64,000 nucleotides of DNA from assembly GCA_963682055.1 (NCBI GenBank), contig OY821743.1:34210702-34274701 (forward strand). The letters run 5' to 3'. Each line of letters starts with the position of its first letter. Within the stretch, counting starts at the first letter, position 1. The notes below the pieces were generated by a model, which saw only the letters and a list, made by a program, of their open reading frames with translations, did not search any database and had not been told where the DNA came from. Shown piece after piece: positions 23,452 through 34,800 of this stretch. The translations under genes were made by a program, and so were the position numbers. Origin of the DNA: Primula veris. Its lineage: Eukaryota > Streptophyta > Magnoliopsida > Ericales > Primulaceae.

Positions 23452-25514
23452 TATTTTTTTATATTTTTTATCCCCTTTTTGAATTTGATAAAAATACAAA
23501 AAAAAAAAAAAAGAGATTCCAAGTACCACACCTATACTAGTTTCTATTTTTCTAGTTTAATTCATTTGGCTATGCTATCTTCAAAAAAAAAAAAATCCAA
23601 ATAGATATATATACAAATACGAAGTGAAAAAAGGTCATTCGTTTCATATATTAAGAGCTTCCGAAAACTCCAAATGTGTGAATTATCTATTTTGCAGGTT
23701 GTCATTTCTCATGGTTGAAGAGAGTTACTTTTTCGCAGTTCTAGTTGTAGATAATTTTCGTTTCCTGTTTGATTCGTACATACACTATTTATGAATTAAT
23801 CGATAACTTTTAAAGTTTCGAAATCTACTACCTATGAATTTAAAAAAATACAAATACAGCATCTACATGTTCGTAAGTTTTCATTGAATTTCTATGAAAT
23901 TTTGATTGTTCACATCTGAAACGCAAAATCCTTGCGAAGCTTATCTACAAATAAGTATCGGTAAAACTTAAAAAAGTACCCATCAGGCCATCACTACGAT
24001 GGAACATGGGGCTTAAACTTTCTCTATTACTCCTTAATGAAAAGTATTTCAAATTCCTCGTATGTTATCTATTAAAGACGTTGTTGTCATCAGATATGAT
24101 GAGCTGAAAGGTTTTCATCTACCTGAGATTAGTAATGTTCTGCTCTAAGATGAGTTTACAGTGAATAAAACTTTTAATTTGACACAATTGTTTGTACGTA
24201 GTCACTGTTAATTGTGCGCCTAACACGAGTTCGGGCGGAGTTCTTTTAATTTCTAGCACACCCAGCCAAACTTCAGCATGTGGGATCGCGACTAACACGA
24301 GCCCAAGTCTTAGCAATCTTATTGGCCTTACCAACGAGCTCAGTCTGAGCTACTATGTAACTAAACCTAGTTGCAACGTAATTGTGCCTTCCAAGAAAAA
24401 AAAAAACCTGGATTAGCCCCTGCCTGTGGATAATAAAAATTTGTTTAAAAAGTATGTATGTCATGTGTCATGTATGGTTGCATATTCATGGCATACGTTG
24501 TAGTTATAAAGTCCAAAACGTTTTTAAATTCATACTGAAACTATAGCCTATATACCAAAATTGTCGAGAAGAGAAACAAAAACATGAACCGTGGAAGAAA
24601 TGAAAAAATTCTCTTGTTTATATGTAAAATAATGAGAAACGAGAAGCTGGGATTTTAAAATGGGAAATTACGAGTTCCCTGATAACTACGTTTTATACCA
24701 GTAAAACCAACAAGATCTCAGAAACATGAATGACTTGGTTATACATTTTGTATTATATTAGTGATGGTAGTGTGTTCAATTGATCGCTGATGAATTATGA
24801 TATAATGGAATAGAATAAAAAAAAAAAAAAAACTTAAAATTTCACATGTTTCTTGCACCAACGTCGCCAATAGAAAATGGCTCCACGGGACTTTCATGCA
24901 CACAAAAGATTTCAACATCATTATCTAATAAACCCAATTACTTGTCAAACACTTAATTTTTCTATGATTGATAATCTTAGCCTGTAAGTTTTTGCTACTA
25001 AAAGTCTAGAAGGGATCCATGATTAAATATAATTATTGTGGTTAACATTTAATTATTGATTATTTCCGCTCTTAATTAGTTATCGTCTCAAGATTGATCT
25101 GGTTTATAATTAACGTGCGTATTTCATGTTAGAATTGCCCTTGCCCTTCTTTTCCTACTCTAAGCTAGCTATGGTTTAATCCATTAGAAACCATTCAATT
25201 TAATTATGTTTTCTGATAATTGTATTTATGATAATTACACTCAACGACGTTACATGTGTTACATGCATAGTTGTCAAAAAGGGAAAAAGAAACTGTAATA
25301 ATTGAAACGAGAAAGGAAACCCCGAAACGCGGAAAAGTGTTTTATTTATTTATTATCAAATTTACATGTAAAATAATGAAAAACGAGAAAGAAAAAGCAA
25401 AAAGCCGCCGTGAAACAAAAATGGGGTTTTTGAAAGAAGAATGAGTTCCGGTAATTATCCTTAGACACGTAAGATAAGAATACTGAACAAAAATTCAACG
25501 TCATACTATAAGTC
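23452..25514. other. Intergenic, mostly unassigned
   Basis: No protein gene is supported. The region holds a SINE-like block at about 24190-24430 and A-runs near 23500, 23582 and 24817. The rest is AT-rich unique-looking sequence. Confidence 0.4.
24190..24430 (-). mobile_element. SINE-like tRNA-derived element (tentative)
   Basis: Read on the minus strand, GAGCTCGTTGG (24331-24341) resembles a Pol III A box. GTTAGTCGCGATCCCACATG (ending near 24277) resembles a B box in a tRNA T-arm context, about 35-40 bp later. This spacing and the GC-richer composition fit a plant SINE. I found no clean tail or target duplication, so the boundaries are approximate. Confidence 0.4.
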
Positions 25515-25717
25515 TATAAAATCATCATTTTTTTCGCAGCCAACCATTAAAACTATAAATCAAACATCTAGAAGCGGTGCAAAGTAACCTAATTAACACC
25601 TTAAATTACATTGAATTTTTAAGGCAAAATGCAAGACTGTAAGGTAAGTTTGTAGAGTGTATATATAATGTATTCTTAGATAAACATAACCCTTGAATAT
25701 TCATCTTCAAACAATTA

Positions 25718-25919
25718 CACTACAAAAAAAAAAAAAAAATTAATAACAGTTTAGTTACAATTTGTCTGATACTATACGGGTTGTTGTTAAATTTTAGCAA
25801 CAGTATAGCAACAATTGTTGCTAAGTGCTGATAACTGTTACTATACTGTTGCTGAATTTTCTGCAATAAGCCGTATAGTAACAGACCAATTGTTGTTGTA
25901 CAGTTATTTTCTTGTAGTG
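25718..25919. mobile_element. CACTA-type MITE with TTA target duplication
   Basis: The ends are CACTACAAAA and TTCTTGTAGTG. TTA (25715-25717 and 25920-25922) flanks both sides as a 3-bp target duplication. The interior is palindromic, built from agcaacagtatag/ctatactgttgct motifs. The sister unit near 27530 is an empty site. Confidence 0.85.
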
Positions 25920-25958
25920 TTATCTTCCACACAATATTCTAAACCCCTATAATACTGG

Positions 25959-26115
25959 ACAAGGAGTGCCAGACTATACCTTTGGTATAGTCTGAAAAAC
26001 TCTCTCTGTGGCACCATTGGATCTTACAGTATGTGGACCCCACTGTTGATTTAATGGTTACACAGATGAGAGTTTTCCAGACTATATCAAATGTATAGTC
26101 TGGCTCTCTCTCTTG
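25959..26115. mobile_element. MULE-type MITE with 11-bp target duplication
   Basis: Inverted ends contain gccagactata...tatagtctggc, and each end also folds on itself (actatacctttggtatagt). TATAATACTGG is repeated on both sides (25948-25958 and 26116-26126). The sister unit has a single ctataatactag at about 27571, which is the empty site. A target duplication of 9-11 bp is typical of Mutator-like elements. Confidence 0.8.
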
Positions 26116-26369
26116 TATAATACTGGTACTAGTTGTAACTATTTTAACATTTACGAAATGACGAACCTAATTAATAATCGAATGAAACACTTTGTGTTAA
26201 AGATGAAGAAATTTATCGAAGCTCATCCTAATATCCTAATGTTTATTTATTCCAGCTGGAGTTCCAAAAAACTTCTCATAAATAGGATCTCAAAGGCTAA
26301 TATTAGGATTTAATTTGACAAAAATGCTCAAATATTGAGTAAACTTGATAATAAATGCCTATGGGAACC

Positions 26370-26812
26370 TGTTACTTAGATTTACAACAAACTTAAAGAA
26401 TTATTGACCATTTTTTTTAGAATCAATTAAATTTGTCTCCAAATGGTAATTTTTCAGGATAAAAATAATTTTGTAGATATAAAAATAAATTTTTTGTCTC
26501 AAAATCTAACTTTTAAGTACATAATTTGAATTTGTTTAGCTTCAAAGACAATCTCATACGAATATAAGTAGACAATTAAAATTTGTCTTCAAATACTTTT
26601 TGAGATAAAATTAAATTGTCTACTTATGTTCGTATGTGAATGTATTTGGGGATAATTTTTTTTTTCAAATTATGTGCCTAAAAGTTAGATTTGTGAATTT
26701 TTTTATTTTTGTGGTTAAAAGATTATTTTGTTCCGAAAAATTATCATTTAAAGATAAAATTTGATCGTATCTAAAAAAATATTATCACTAATTCTTAATT
26801 TTGTTATAGAGT
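26370..26812. mobile_element. Decayed palindromic element, CACTA-like
   Basis: Positions 26400-26580 and 26600-26790 are rough inverted copies. One pairing is aagtagacaattaaaatttgtct against attaaattgtctactt. The ttgtctccaaa motifs resemble the MITE at 7008-7314. The sister duplication unit lacks this stretch. The exact ends are unclear. Confidence 0.5.
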
Positions 26813-27885
26813 TTTCACGTAACTAAATATATTAGATTAAACACATATAATGTAAAATCAAAAGCTAGAACGTAATCCAACGTAACCAAGTAAAAACGAA
26901 ACATTCTTTTCGAACTAGTTTTTGCTCACATCATTTATTTCGCAGCCAAAGCATTAACACTTTAGAAACCAAACATCTAGAAGCATTACAAAGCTAGTCA
27001 GTAGTAACCTAACACCTTAATTACATTAGATTGACTGTCATAAAACATAGTTTTTTATCGCATGGATCTGTTTATTATCAGGATAGACATAAGATTACGG
27101 GGTATAAGAAGAAAAATGGTGTTTTTTGAACTTAAATTACTCTTAAAATGAGTATGTGAAAAGTGATTTTGAACTAACTTGATTTCTCCCAAGTTTTTGG
27201 TTTTAAGTTCATTGTAACCGACAAGTTGTATTAATGCGTTTACTCTTATCGGATTCGATCTCAATTATTTCCAGCATTGGGACATTTGTCCCATGTAAAA
27301 AAAACCTTTCATATATTTAATAAAAAATTATTTAAAAAAGAAAAAAGAAAAAGAGGTAAGTGATAACTAAACCTTAACAACAATGTATTACACTCAATTC
27401 TACACAATCTTTTATTTGAACTAGATACACCGAAACAAAGAATTTTACCAAAATTTATTGCAAGACCGTAAGACAGGTGTTGATAGAATTCTTAGATAGG
27501 CAATTAGGCAAACCCTTATTCATCTTCAAAAATCGTCTTTCACACAATATTATAAACCTCTATAATACTAGTATTGTTGTAACTATCTTTCGCATTTACG
27601 AAACGACGACTCTAATTAATAATCGAATGAAACACTCGTGTTAATTAAAGATGAAGAATTCTATCAAAACTCGTCCTAAGAACATCTTATAAATAGGATC
27701 TCAAAGGCTAATATTGTTCATATATAACTAAATAAATTAAACACATAATTATTAGCCATCAGAAATATAACATACGACTTACGAGACTTAACTGAATGTA
27801 AAATCAATAGCTAAAACGGTAGTCCAACTTAACCAAGTAAAAGAGAAAATTCTTTTCGAACTAGCTAGTTTTTGGTCATATCAAG

Positions 27886-28638
27886 TTATCTTATGTAACA
27901 GGTGATGAGTTTACCATAAAATTAAACAAAATGTAATTTCACTAATTTTCCTTATTTTTTTACTTAATGATGCAAGAATCAACACTATATCTTCTTTCCC
28001 AAGAAAGTCAAATAAGCATAGAACCTTCCATATAGGAGTTGGTTTTTCCAAGCCTGTACTTTGACTTCTTCATTTGAACATTAATAATAAGACAGATTAC
28101 AATAATGGTACCTTTTTTTTGAAATAAATACGTTATTTGGTCCTCATAGTTCACAACACTAGTAGTCGCATAATATTTAAAAAACAAGTCTAGTTCTCAA
28201 AATGTAAGGAGGCTTGAATTTTTCTTAACATTAGACTATCTATTCTGATAGTAATAAGAGATTATACTGAGATAAATGAACATAAATGGTTATAAAGGGT
28301 TGCGGTAACTCTAAAATAACCTCAGGTGGCTCAATTGATACGGTATAGTTATTTGGGATGAATAATAAACATCCACAATAAGGACCATATATGACCTTTT
28401 CTCAAAGATTAGGATTCTCAATGATACAATGGAAAATTCATATATCAAACAGAGTTTTCACTGAAACTTTCGGTACCTTGTTAGAATGCAATTTTTTTAT
28501 TTAAATAGATGTGTCATTCAAACAAACCTTCAGAATAAGCCCTTATATATATATATATATTTTCGTTACTCATCAATTTCACCTTTACTCAGAACCATAC
28601 TTTCCAGCTTATCCAAATTTTATCATCATTCCAAGAAC
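27886..28638. promoter_or_regulatory. 5' flank of ZCF37-like gene
   Basis: A (TA)n tract at about 28543-28560, some 80-95 bp before the ATG, is the likely TATA region. The preceding 600 bp shows no gene or recognised repeat. Confidence 0.45.
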
Positions 28639-29388
28639 ATGGTGAACCCTTTTCTATGTGGGAGTGCTTCTTTTAGTCACCACTTCGAAAAAGAAGATGA
28701 AGATGACATAAGCCATTGCTCAACTCCAAGAAAAATCACTTCGAAGAAAACGAGAAAAGGCAACTTATCAAGAAGCAAAGATGAGAAAAACCCCTACGCC
28801 ACACGTGGCCTCGACAAGTTCTCTGCTCTTTTAGCCGAAGTCGAAGCAAATAAACAAAAGATTTACACACAAATTCCCTCGGATGATATCTCTTTGGTTC
28901 GGTTTACATACTCAGATACAGATCATATAAAGCCGATTGTGGTACGAGCAAGAGATAAAAAGCAAGAAAGCGAAATTCGAAGTATCGAAAAAGGGAAAAA
29001 TAAGGATGTAATCAAGTCAGCAACCTCTATTAATGAAGCCAAACAAGGAATAAAAAAAAGTCTGAAAAATAGTTTATCATTCAAGAAGATCAAGATTGAT
29101 ATAAGGAAGCCTTCGGGTTATCTACCAGCGATGTTAATCTTGATCTTGTTGTTCTTGACGTTGTTTGGAAGATCAGTTGCTATACTGAGTACATGTATTG
29201 GCTGGTACTCGGTTTCTATTATTACGGAAAGAAACTTGATTCGAGAAAAGAAGAAAAAAGACTATGCAAGAAGGGCTAGTGATAAAAAATTAACTGTGAA
29301 GATTTCTTCACCCAAGTCTGTCCTGGCCAGTCCCCTAGTTGATGACATGTCACCACCCCGCAAAGGCTATTATCGAAAAAATTGCTGA
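28639..29388 (+). CDS. ZCF37-like uncharacterised protein
   Basis: A single-exon frame of 249 residues starting MVNPFLCGSASF at 28639. An in-frame Met at 28486 lies in the leader upstream of the (TA)n tract and is unlikely to be the start. Residues about 10-50 are acidic then very basic. NPYATRGLDKFSALLAEVEANKQKIY (about 55-80) and ISLVRFTYS (about 88-96) are the signature of the plant ZCF37-like family. A hydrophobic segment with LILILLFLTLFGRSVAIL (about 175-200) predicts one membrane helix, followed by a basic tail. The molecular function of the family is not established; a membrane-anchored, N-terminally cytosolic protein is my inference. The next gene (AKAP17A-like) converges on it 2.4 kb away. 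Confidence 0.85.
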   Translation: MVNPFLCGSASFSHHFEKEDEDDISHCSTPRKITSKKTRKGNLSRSKDEKNPYATRGLDKFSALLAEVEANKQKIYTQIPSDDISLVRFTYSDTDHIKPIVVRARDKKQESEIRSIEKGKNKDVIKSATSINEAKQGIKKSLKNSLSFKKIKIDIRKPSGYLPAMLILILLFLTLFGRSVAILSTCIGWYSVSIITERNLIREKKKKDYARRASDKKLTVKISSPKSVLASPLVDDMSPPRKGYYRKNC

Positions 29389-31822
29389 AGGTGATGTTCA
29401 TGGCTATACGGAAATTTCATTTTGTTTAACTCATAATTTTCCATTTTATATGTATGGCTTGTTTGTATGTTTGTAGATTTTATGCATACCTCAAAAAGAA
29501 AAGGAAAAACTCAGTTTAGAAACGTGCCAACCAAATTTACCATAGATTATAAGTAAAAAAAAAATAACTGAGTTGAAAAGTTTCGACCAAACAAGGTCTT
29601 ATGGTGTTCTTCGTGGTCAATTTTCGTCTAGAAGGGTTTCTGGAGATGACTTGCTACGCGTGAAGACATTTCTTGGAGTTGTGAGAGTTTAAATTTCTTT
29701 CATAAGTGTAGAAACATTTGTTGTATAAAGAAATAGTCAAATGCAAGACCAAATGGTCTGTATTAGGCTGATAAACAAGCATGTTGAGTAACTGGTATGT
29801 AATTGTAGATAGTTCTGATAATACCAGTTTGTCTTACATCTTCAGAAAATTGCTATTTAGTAAATTAGTTATTGTCCTTCTAGTTCCTGTTTTATCTATA
29901 TATTATGTTAGTCATTATGGAATCTTTAAACTATATGAGGTTGTTTGATAAATTTTTAAAATTTCAAATTCTTCCAACGTTTGAAACGTTCAAGCTAACC
30001 AACGGGTTTCTGCAAACACTATGCATAATCATCCGAAAAGAGTTTGAGTTTCAAGGGCCGAGATTAGTGTCTACCAACTGTTTGATAACCTGCCGTTGAA
30101 CGGTCCCCATATTGATAGTTCAATCACGGAAGAACGTAAAAACACACTATTGAGAACAACCTTCCAACTATGAAATGAAACCAACCTGTAAAAGCTGATA
30201 CAGATTTCAAAGATCGAACAAAGCATGTATTTTGACTGTACGTTTACAACTTCTGTTCAGTTATTATAAATTTTATGTTTTTTTCAGCAAAACATAAATT
30301 TTCTTGCAATATCACAAAGAAAAACATGTATAAGACTATTTGAAAAGCTTAATTTAGAACAGGGTACTTTAGTCTTCAGTTGTTTTCTTAACCAAAGAAA
30401 CCAAAATGGTAACCAAACTCAAAACTTGCAAGGATTGTACGTATATTATTTATGAGTAATCATAAAGATGAATAGTTCTTGGTCCCCATCACTACTAAAC
30501 AGCTGGCAAACTATCTTTGCTAACAAAAATTAAAATAAATCTGCTAATCTTATGAACTAAGATTTGATAATTTTACTGGGACCGGCATTAGCAATGGCCT
30601 CTATTTTAAAATTATCATCACCTTTATATTTATCAACTATAGTGCTATAAAATGTACATTTAAATATTCTAACCAACCTGGCTTAAAGAAGTAAAGGACC
30701 TACACGATGTAATGGAAAAATGGCACCTGCTATATGCTCTACTGCTACCCCAATAACAGCCTAACTTTAGTCATAAAGTTTGTTAAACACTTATAAAGCA
30801 ACTTAAAAGCACAACATTTTAGAATCCCTCGGTTTTTATTCATTGGAGGAAATATGAGACGATTATAGGAAGAATGAACATCTCCTTTCTAGTTATAAAA
30901 GTCGATAATAGCATATTATTATATCTTAAGAGAAAACACACCAATGAACCATAAACGAGTCTCAAGTCTTGACATCATTCAGTATGAATTTTGAACCATT
31001 CCTCGAGAAATTTCAAGCTATGTACCAGTTGCGAGGCCTGACGTTGTTTACCTGATATTTTCACTCTACAGAGAAATTAATGTAGGAGCTAGTGTAACTA
31101 CCCCAACTATTACATCAGCTATCACCTACTTATGTTAATTTAAATCTGTGGAGTAGCAATTTCGTCACATCCCAAGGCAACATATCCACATTGAAGTCTA
31201 AACTGGTCCCTTAATTACCTAACCTATTGATCATTAGCATTCAACACATTGAGGGTGATCTATTGATCAATAGCATTAATCATATTGATTGATATGATCA
31301 ACAATGAAACACGTATACTAAAGATATCAAGGTGTACCAAACAATGAACTCCAGACCTAGATTTTTCGGAATTTGTTTAAAACAGAGACAATTGCAGCAA
31401 AACAGTTATGAGGACACGGTGTTATGTTGTACAGAAACAATTCAAAACAGTTTCAGGAATTCTTAGTAGTTAGTTCTGAATGAGCATATTAAGGGAAATT
31501 CACTGGAATAATAACTTCATTATGAGCACAAGTTAGTATACAACAAATTGAGCTAGTCCAGCAAAATCATTCTAACCAATAATTTTGTATACCTATAATA
31601 GCTAAATTGGCCTCCAATTTCTAGGACAGTTTTGATTTCTTCAAATGCATTCCCTTCCTAGTTTCGTTAATCCTGCACCAAGGGAATAAATTAATTAAAT
31701 ACTCATCAATCATCATCATCATCCAATTATGCCTTTATCCCAAAATATGAGGTCGGCCATAGGATTAATTAAATAATGTAGGTTAAAAATCGGTTATGTA
31801 ATTTTCATAAAATAGATCTTCT
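29389..31822. other. Intergenic between convergent genes
   Basis: This stretch contains the 3' UTRs of the ZCF37-like and AKAP17A-like genes. There is no other gene I can support; the frame at 29905-30099 has no family resemblance. No transposon termini were recognised. Confidence 0.45.
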
Positions 31823-34800
31823 CTAAAAACTTTTATATGAGGTGTTAAGGTGATTTTCATTTACTCTGTATCTCTTTGAGCGGAAATTGTCAGGGCTGTA
31901 GCGAGAAAATTCTGATTGGCGTCTAGGAGCCTCACTTCTATAACTTCCTCCACCCAAAGATGCCGTCCGAGTACTCCTGTCAAATAATTCATTTCTTTTG
32001 GCATTTCTAAATCCATCTTTTTCCCAAGAAACCTCATAATCAGCCTTTAAATGCGAACCTTCCTGAAACAAAGAGATGAAAAGAGAATAAAATTATCAAA
32101 ATAATCAAGATGGAGAACCGATCAGAATAATTACTTTTGAATCCTCGGTGAAGATTTGCTATTTCCTTGAATAAATGAAATTCTGAAACAGAATTCTCAG
32201 AACACTAATGTTGTTCATATAGTACACTGAACTCCCAGCTTTTAACATTTTGGGTATCAAACTTACCAGTTTTTCCCGATTTAGGTATTGATCTATCAAA
32301 TTCGTCCAATTAGGTACTGCTGTTAATCTGATTGGATATAAGTTAATTTAAAGTTCTGTTTAGTCCAATATTTTATAATGTTGTGTTCATATGTAAATAT
32401 ATGTATATTAATTCACGCAAATATACGTATAGCTAAAAACATGCAAACACACACATTTAGTTTTTTTTTTGTCAAGTCACACATACATAAATGTAAAAGA
32501 ATACAAACACAAACTTTTTTATTTTCTTTGCCAAGCGTACGATAATACTAGTAAGCAAATAGTCAACCACAACTTTAGAGGTCTTTGCGATCTTTTCTGG
32601 AAACCATGGCTATGCGTTTGGAGTTCTTAGAAATTAAAAAAAAACTTACAGTAATGTAGTTAGTTGGATGAGTTGTATGTGCAAATATAGTTTCTGTTAG
32701 TCTATGCTTTAACTTGTTTGGTTGTCAATTTCTTTTTTGAATAATGGTGTATCAACACGAGTCGGTTACTAACTCTCCCATTATATTGTGAAATGGGTAT
32801 GCCACTCTTTTAAATAACTGTAGTCCTAACAGGTAATATGTAACTTATTCTATATTAGTTATATATTTATCCTAGTTCACAAATTAAAGTAATTTTTTCT
32901 ATCAAAAATTTGTATTTTTTGTTTACTTGCTTACTTCAAAACGTCAAGTTTTTATTTTCAACGTGAACGATATGTATTATATATACTCAGAAGCTTATGG
33001 GATAGATTTATGTACATTAAAAGTATTGAACCAAAGCGAAACTTTAAACTAACTTTCACCCAAATTGATAAAACTGGTAATTGAGGGTACTAAATGGCTT
33101 TTCTCCCCCCAAAGACGTACTAATGACATGCAAAATCTAGTTTGCTATATCCCAAAAACTTGTATGCCTATATCCCCAAAACTACAAACAAAAGTAGACG
33201 GAGCAATCAATTCTTGACTATGATGACTAAAACGTTAACACCATAAATGAAACGAATGACATTCTACGAGGTACCAGAAGGAATCTTCAAATCCAACTTA
33301 CAGAAATATACCCAATTACTTTCCCACTGAATTTTGCATAACGATCTACAAATCGTGCTCCAAATTTAATAGACGCTTTAAAGGAGGGAAAAGAGATGAT
33401 GGCTTATCACAGAAAACTATGCCAGTTCAGAAATAAGAAATGATTTTACCTTAAAAATGTACTTTAGAAACGAATTTTAAAATATTGATACATACTATCA
33501 TAACCAAACACGTCTCCTGACTCACAACTATCATAACCAAACACGTCTCCTGACTCACAATGGCAACTACTATGGGGCGCCTCTGATTTGGGATTATTCC
33601 TAAAAATTCATCATCATCAAACTATTTATTTATCCCAAGTCTCCAAAAATTTGGGGTCCGCTATTGTTCCTAAAACTCTTGACCCAAAAACTGGTGGATC
33701 ATTTAGTTCAAAATCGGTGACTAGGTTATTCAAAATCCGAGCAGTACAATAAACTTAAGGGCCACGTAGACTAACTGACATCATTGGAGTTGTTCCCGAA
33801 TTATCACGGAACTATTTCAAAAGCCCTTCAATAAGAGTACTTATTGGGGAAATATTGTAGTTGGGTGGATGTTAAAAGTGGCTCAAACAATTTATGTCAT
33901 CAGTTGGGAGTGAACCATGTAATTGCAGCAGTGGTTTGTCAATTTCAAAAAGGGTATTGGTCTCTTCATGGATTTTTTCAAACTAATTGCAGCAGTGGTT
34001 TGTCAATTTCAAAAAGGGTATGGTCTCTTCATGGATTTTTTCAAACTTAACAGCTGAATTAAACAAACTTCATAACGAAATGCACCTACCATGGGGAAAA
34101 ACATGTATTCTACCTTTTGTAATGAACGGCCACATAGAGCTTTCATGGCAGCTTCAAAGTCACTGTACTTCTCATACTGAACAACAATCTTGCAGTGGAG
34201 TCCTGAGACTAAGTTATCCTCATCGTCATTTTTACGGAAATCATCATCCTCGGCAACACTAAGGTTCCTAAAAGAACAAATCATAACGTTTACAATTCAA
34301 GTTAAGACATAAATCAGTGGAACACAAAGGACAACAAAATAAGATATAGTGATAAATAGGGCTGGGTCCGGTCCGGTTCGGTTTTTGGCAAAACCGAAAC
34401 CGAAACCAAGCATATTTTTCGGTTCGGTTTTTTTCGGTTTCGGTCTTTTTATTTTTTGGACCGAACCTGACCGGTTTTTTCGGTCCAGTTTCGGTTTTTT
34501 TCGGTTTTATTTTTTCTTTTTCGGTCTTTTTCGGTTCGGTTTTACTGAAAACCGAAACCGACCCGAAATTTTTTCGGTTTTTCGGTTTCGAGTTTTTTCG
34601 GTTCGGTTATCGGTTCGGTTTTTCCGGTTTTTCGCCCAGCCCTAGTGATAAATACACACACCTAATCTTCCCAAATGCAGAAAGAATAGTATGAGTAACT
34701 AGCATTGACGGCTTCGACGACACTCGAGTCTCGGCAAACCAACGAGACGGTAGACCTCTTAATACTAGCGTATCCGGCTGTTGCTTCTCTCTCCTTAAAT

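Larger units (their letters stand above)
25515..27885. repeat. Local tandem segmental duplication
   Basis: Unit 1 spans about 25515-26930 and unit 2 about 26935-27885. Shared landmarks, in the same order, are: tttcgcagccaa with aaccaaacatctagaag; caagac(t/c)gtaag; attcttagata; cacacaatatt; ctataatact(g/a)g; cctaattaataatcgaatgaaacact-type sequence; aataggatctcaaaggctaatatt; and attcttttcgaactag. Unit 1 carries three insertions that unit 2 lacks. Confidence 0.75.

Noticed and set aside
28486..28638. In-frame Met at 28486 for the ZCF37-like gene
   Set aside because: The extension reads through the probable TATA region and the conserved start is MVNPF at 28639.
29905..30099. 64-residue plus-strand frame
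   Set aside because: It lacks family resemblance and splice or promoter context in an AT-rich spacer, and is best explained by chance.
34349..34645. Phenylalanine-rich 98-residue frame
   Set aside because: It is a translation of iterated ttcggttttt repeats inside a transposable element in an intron.
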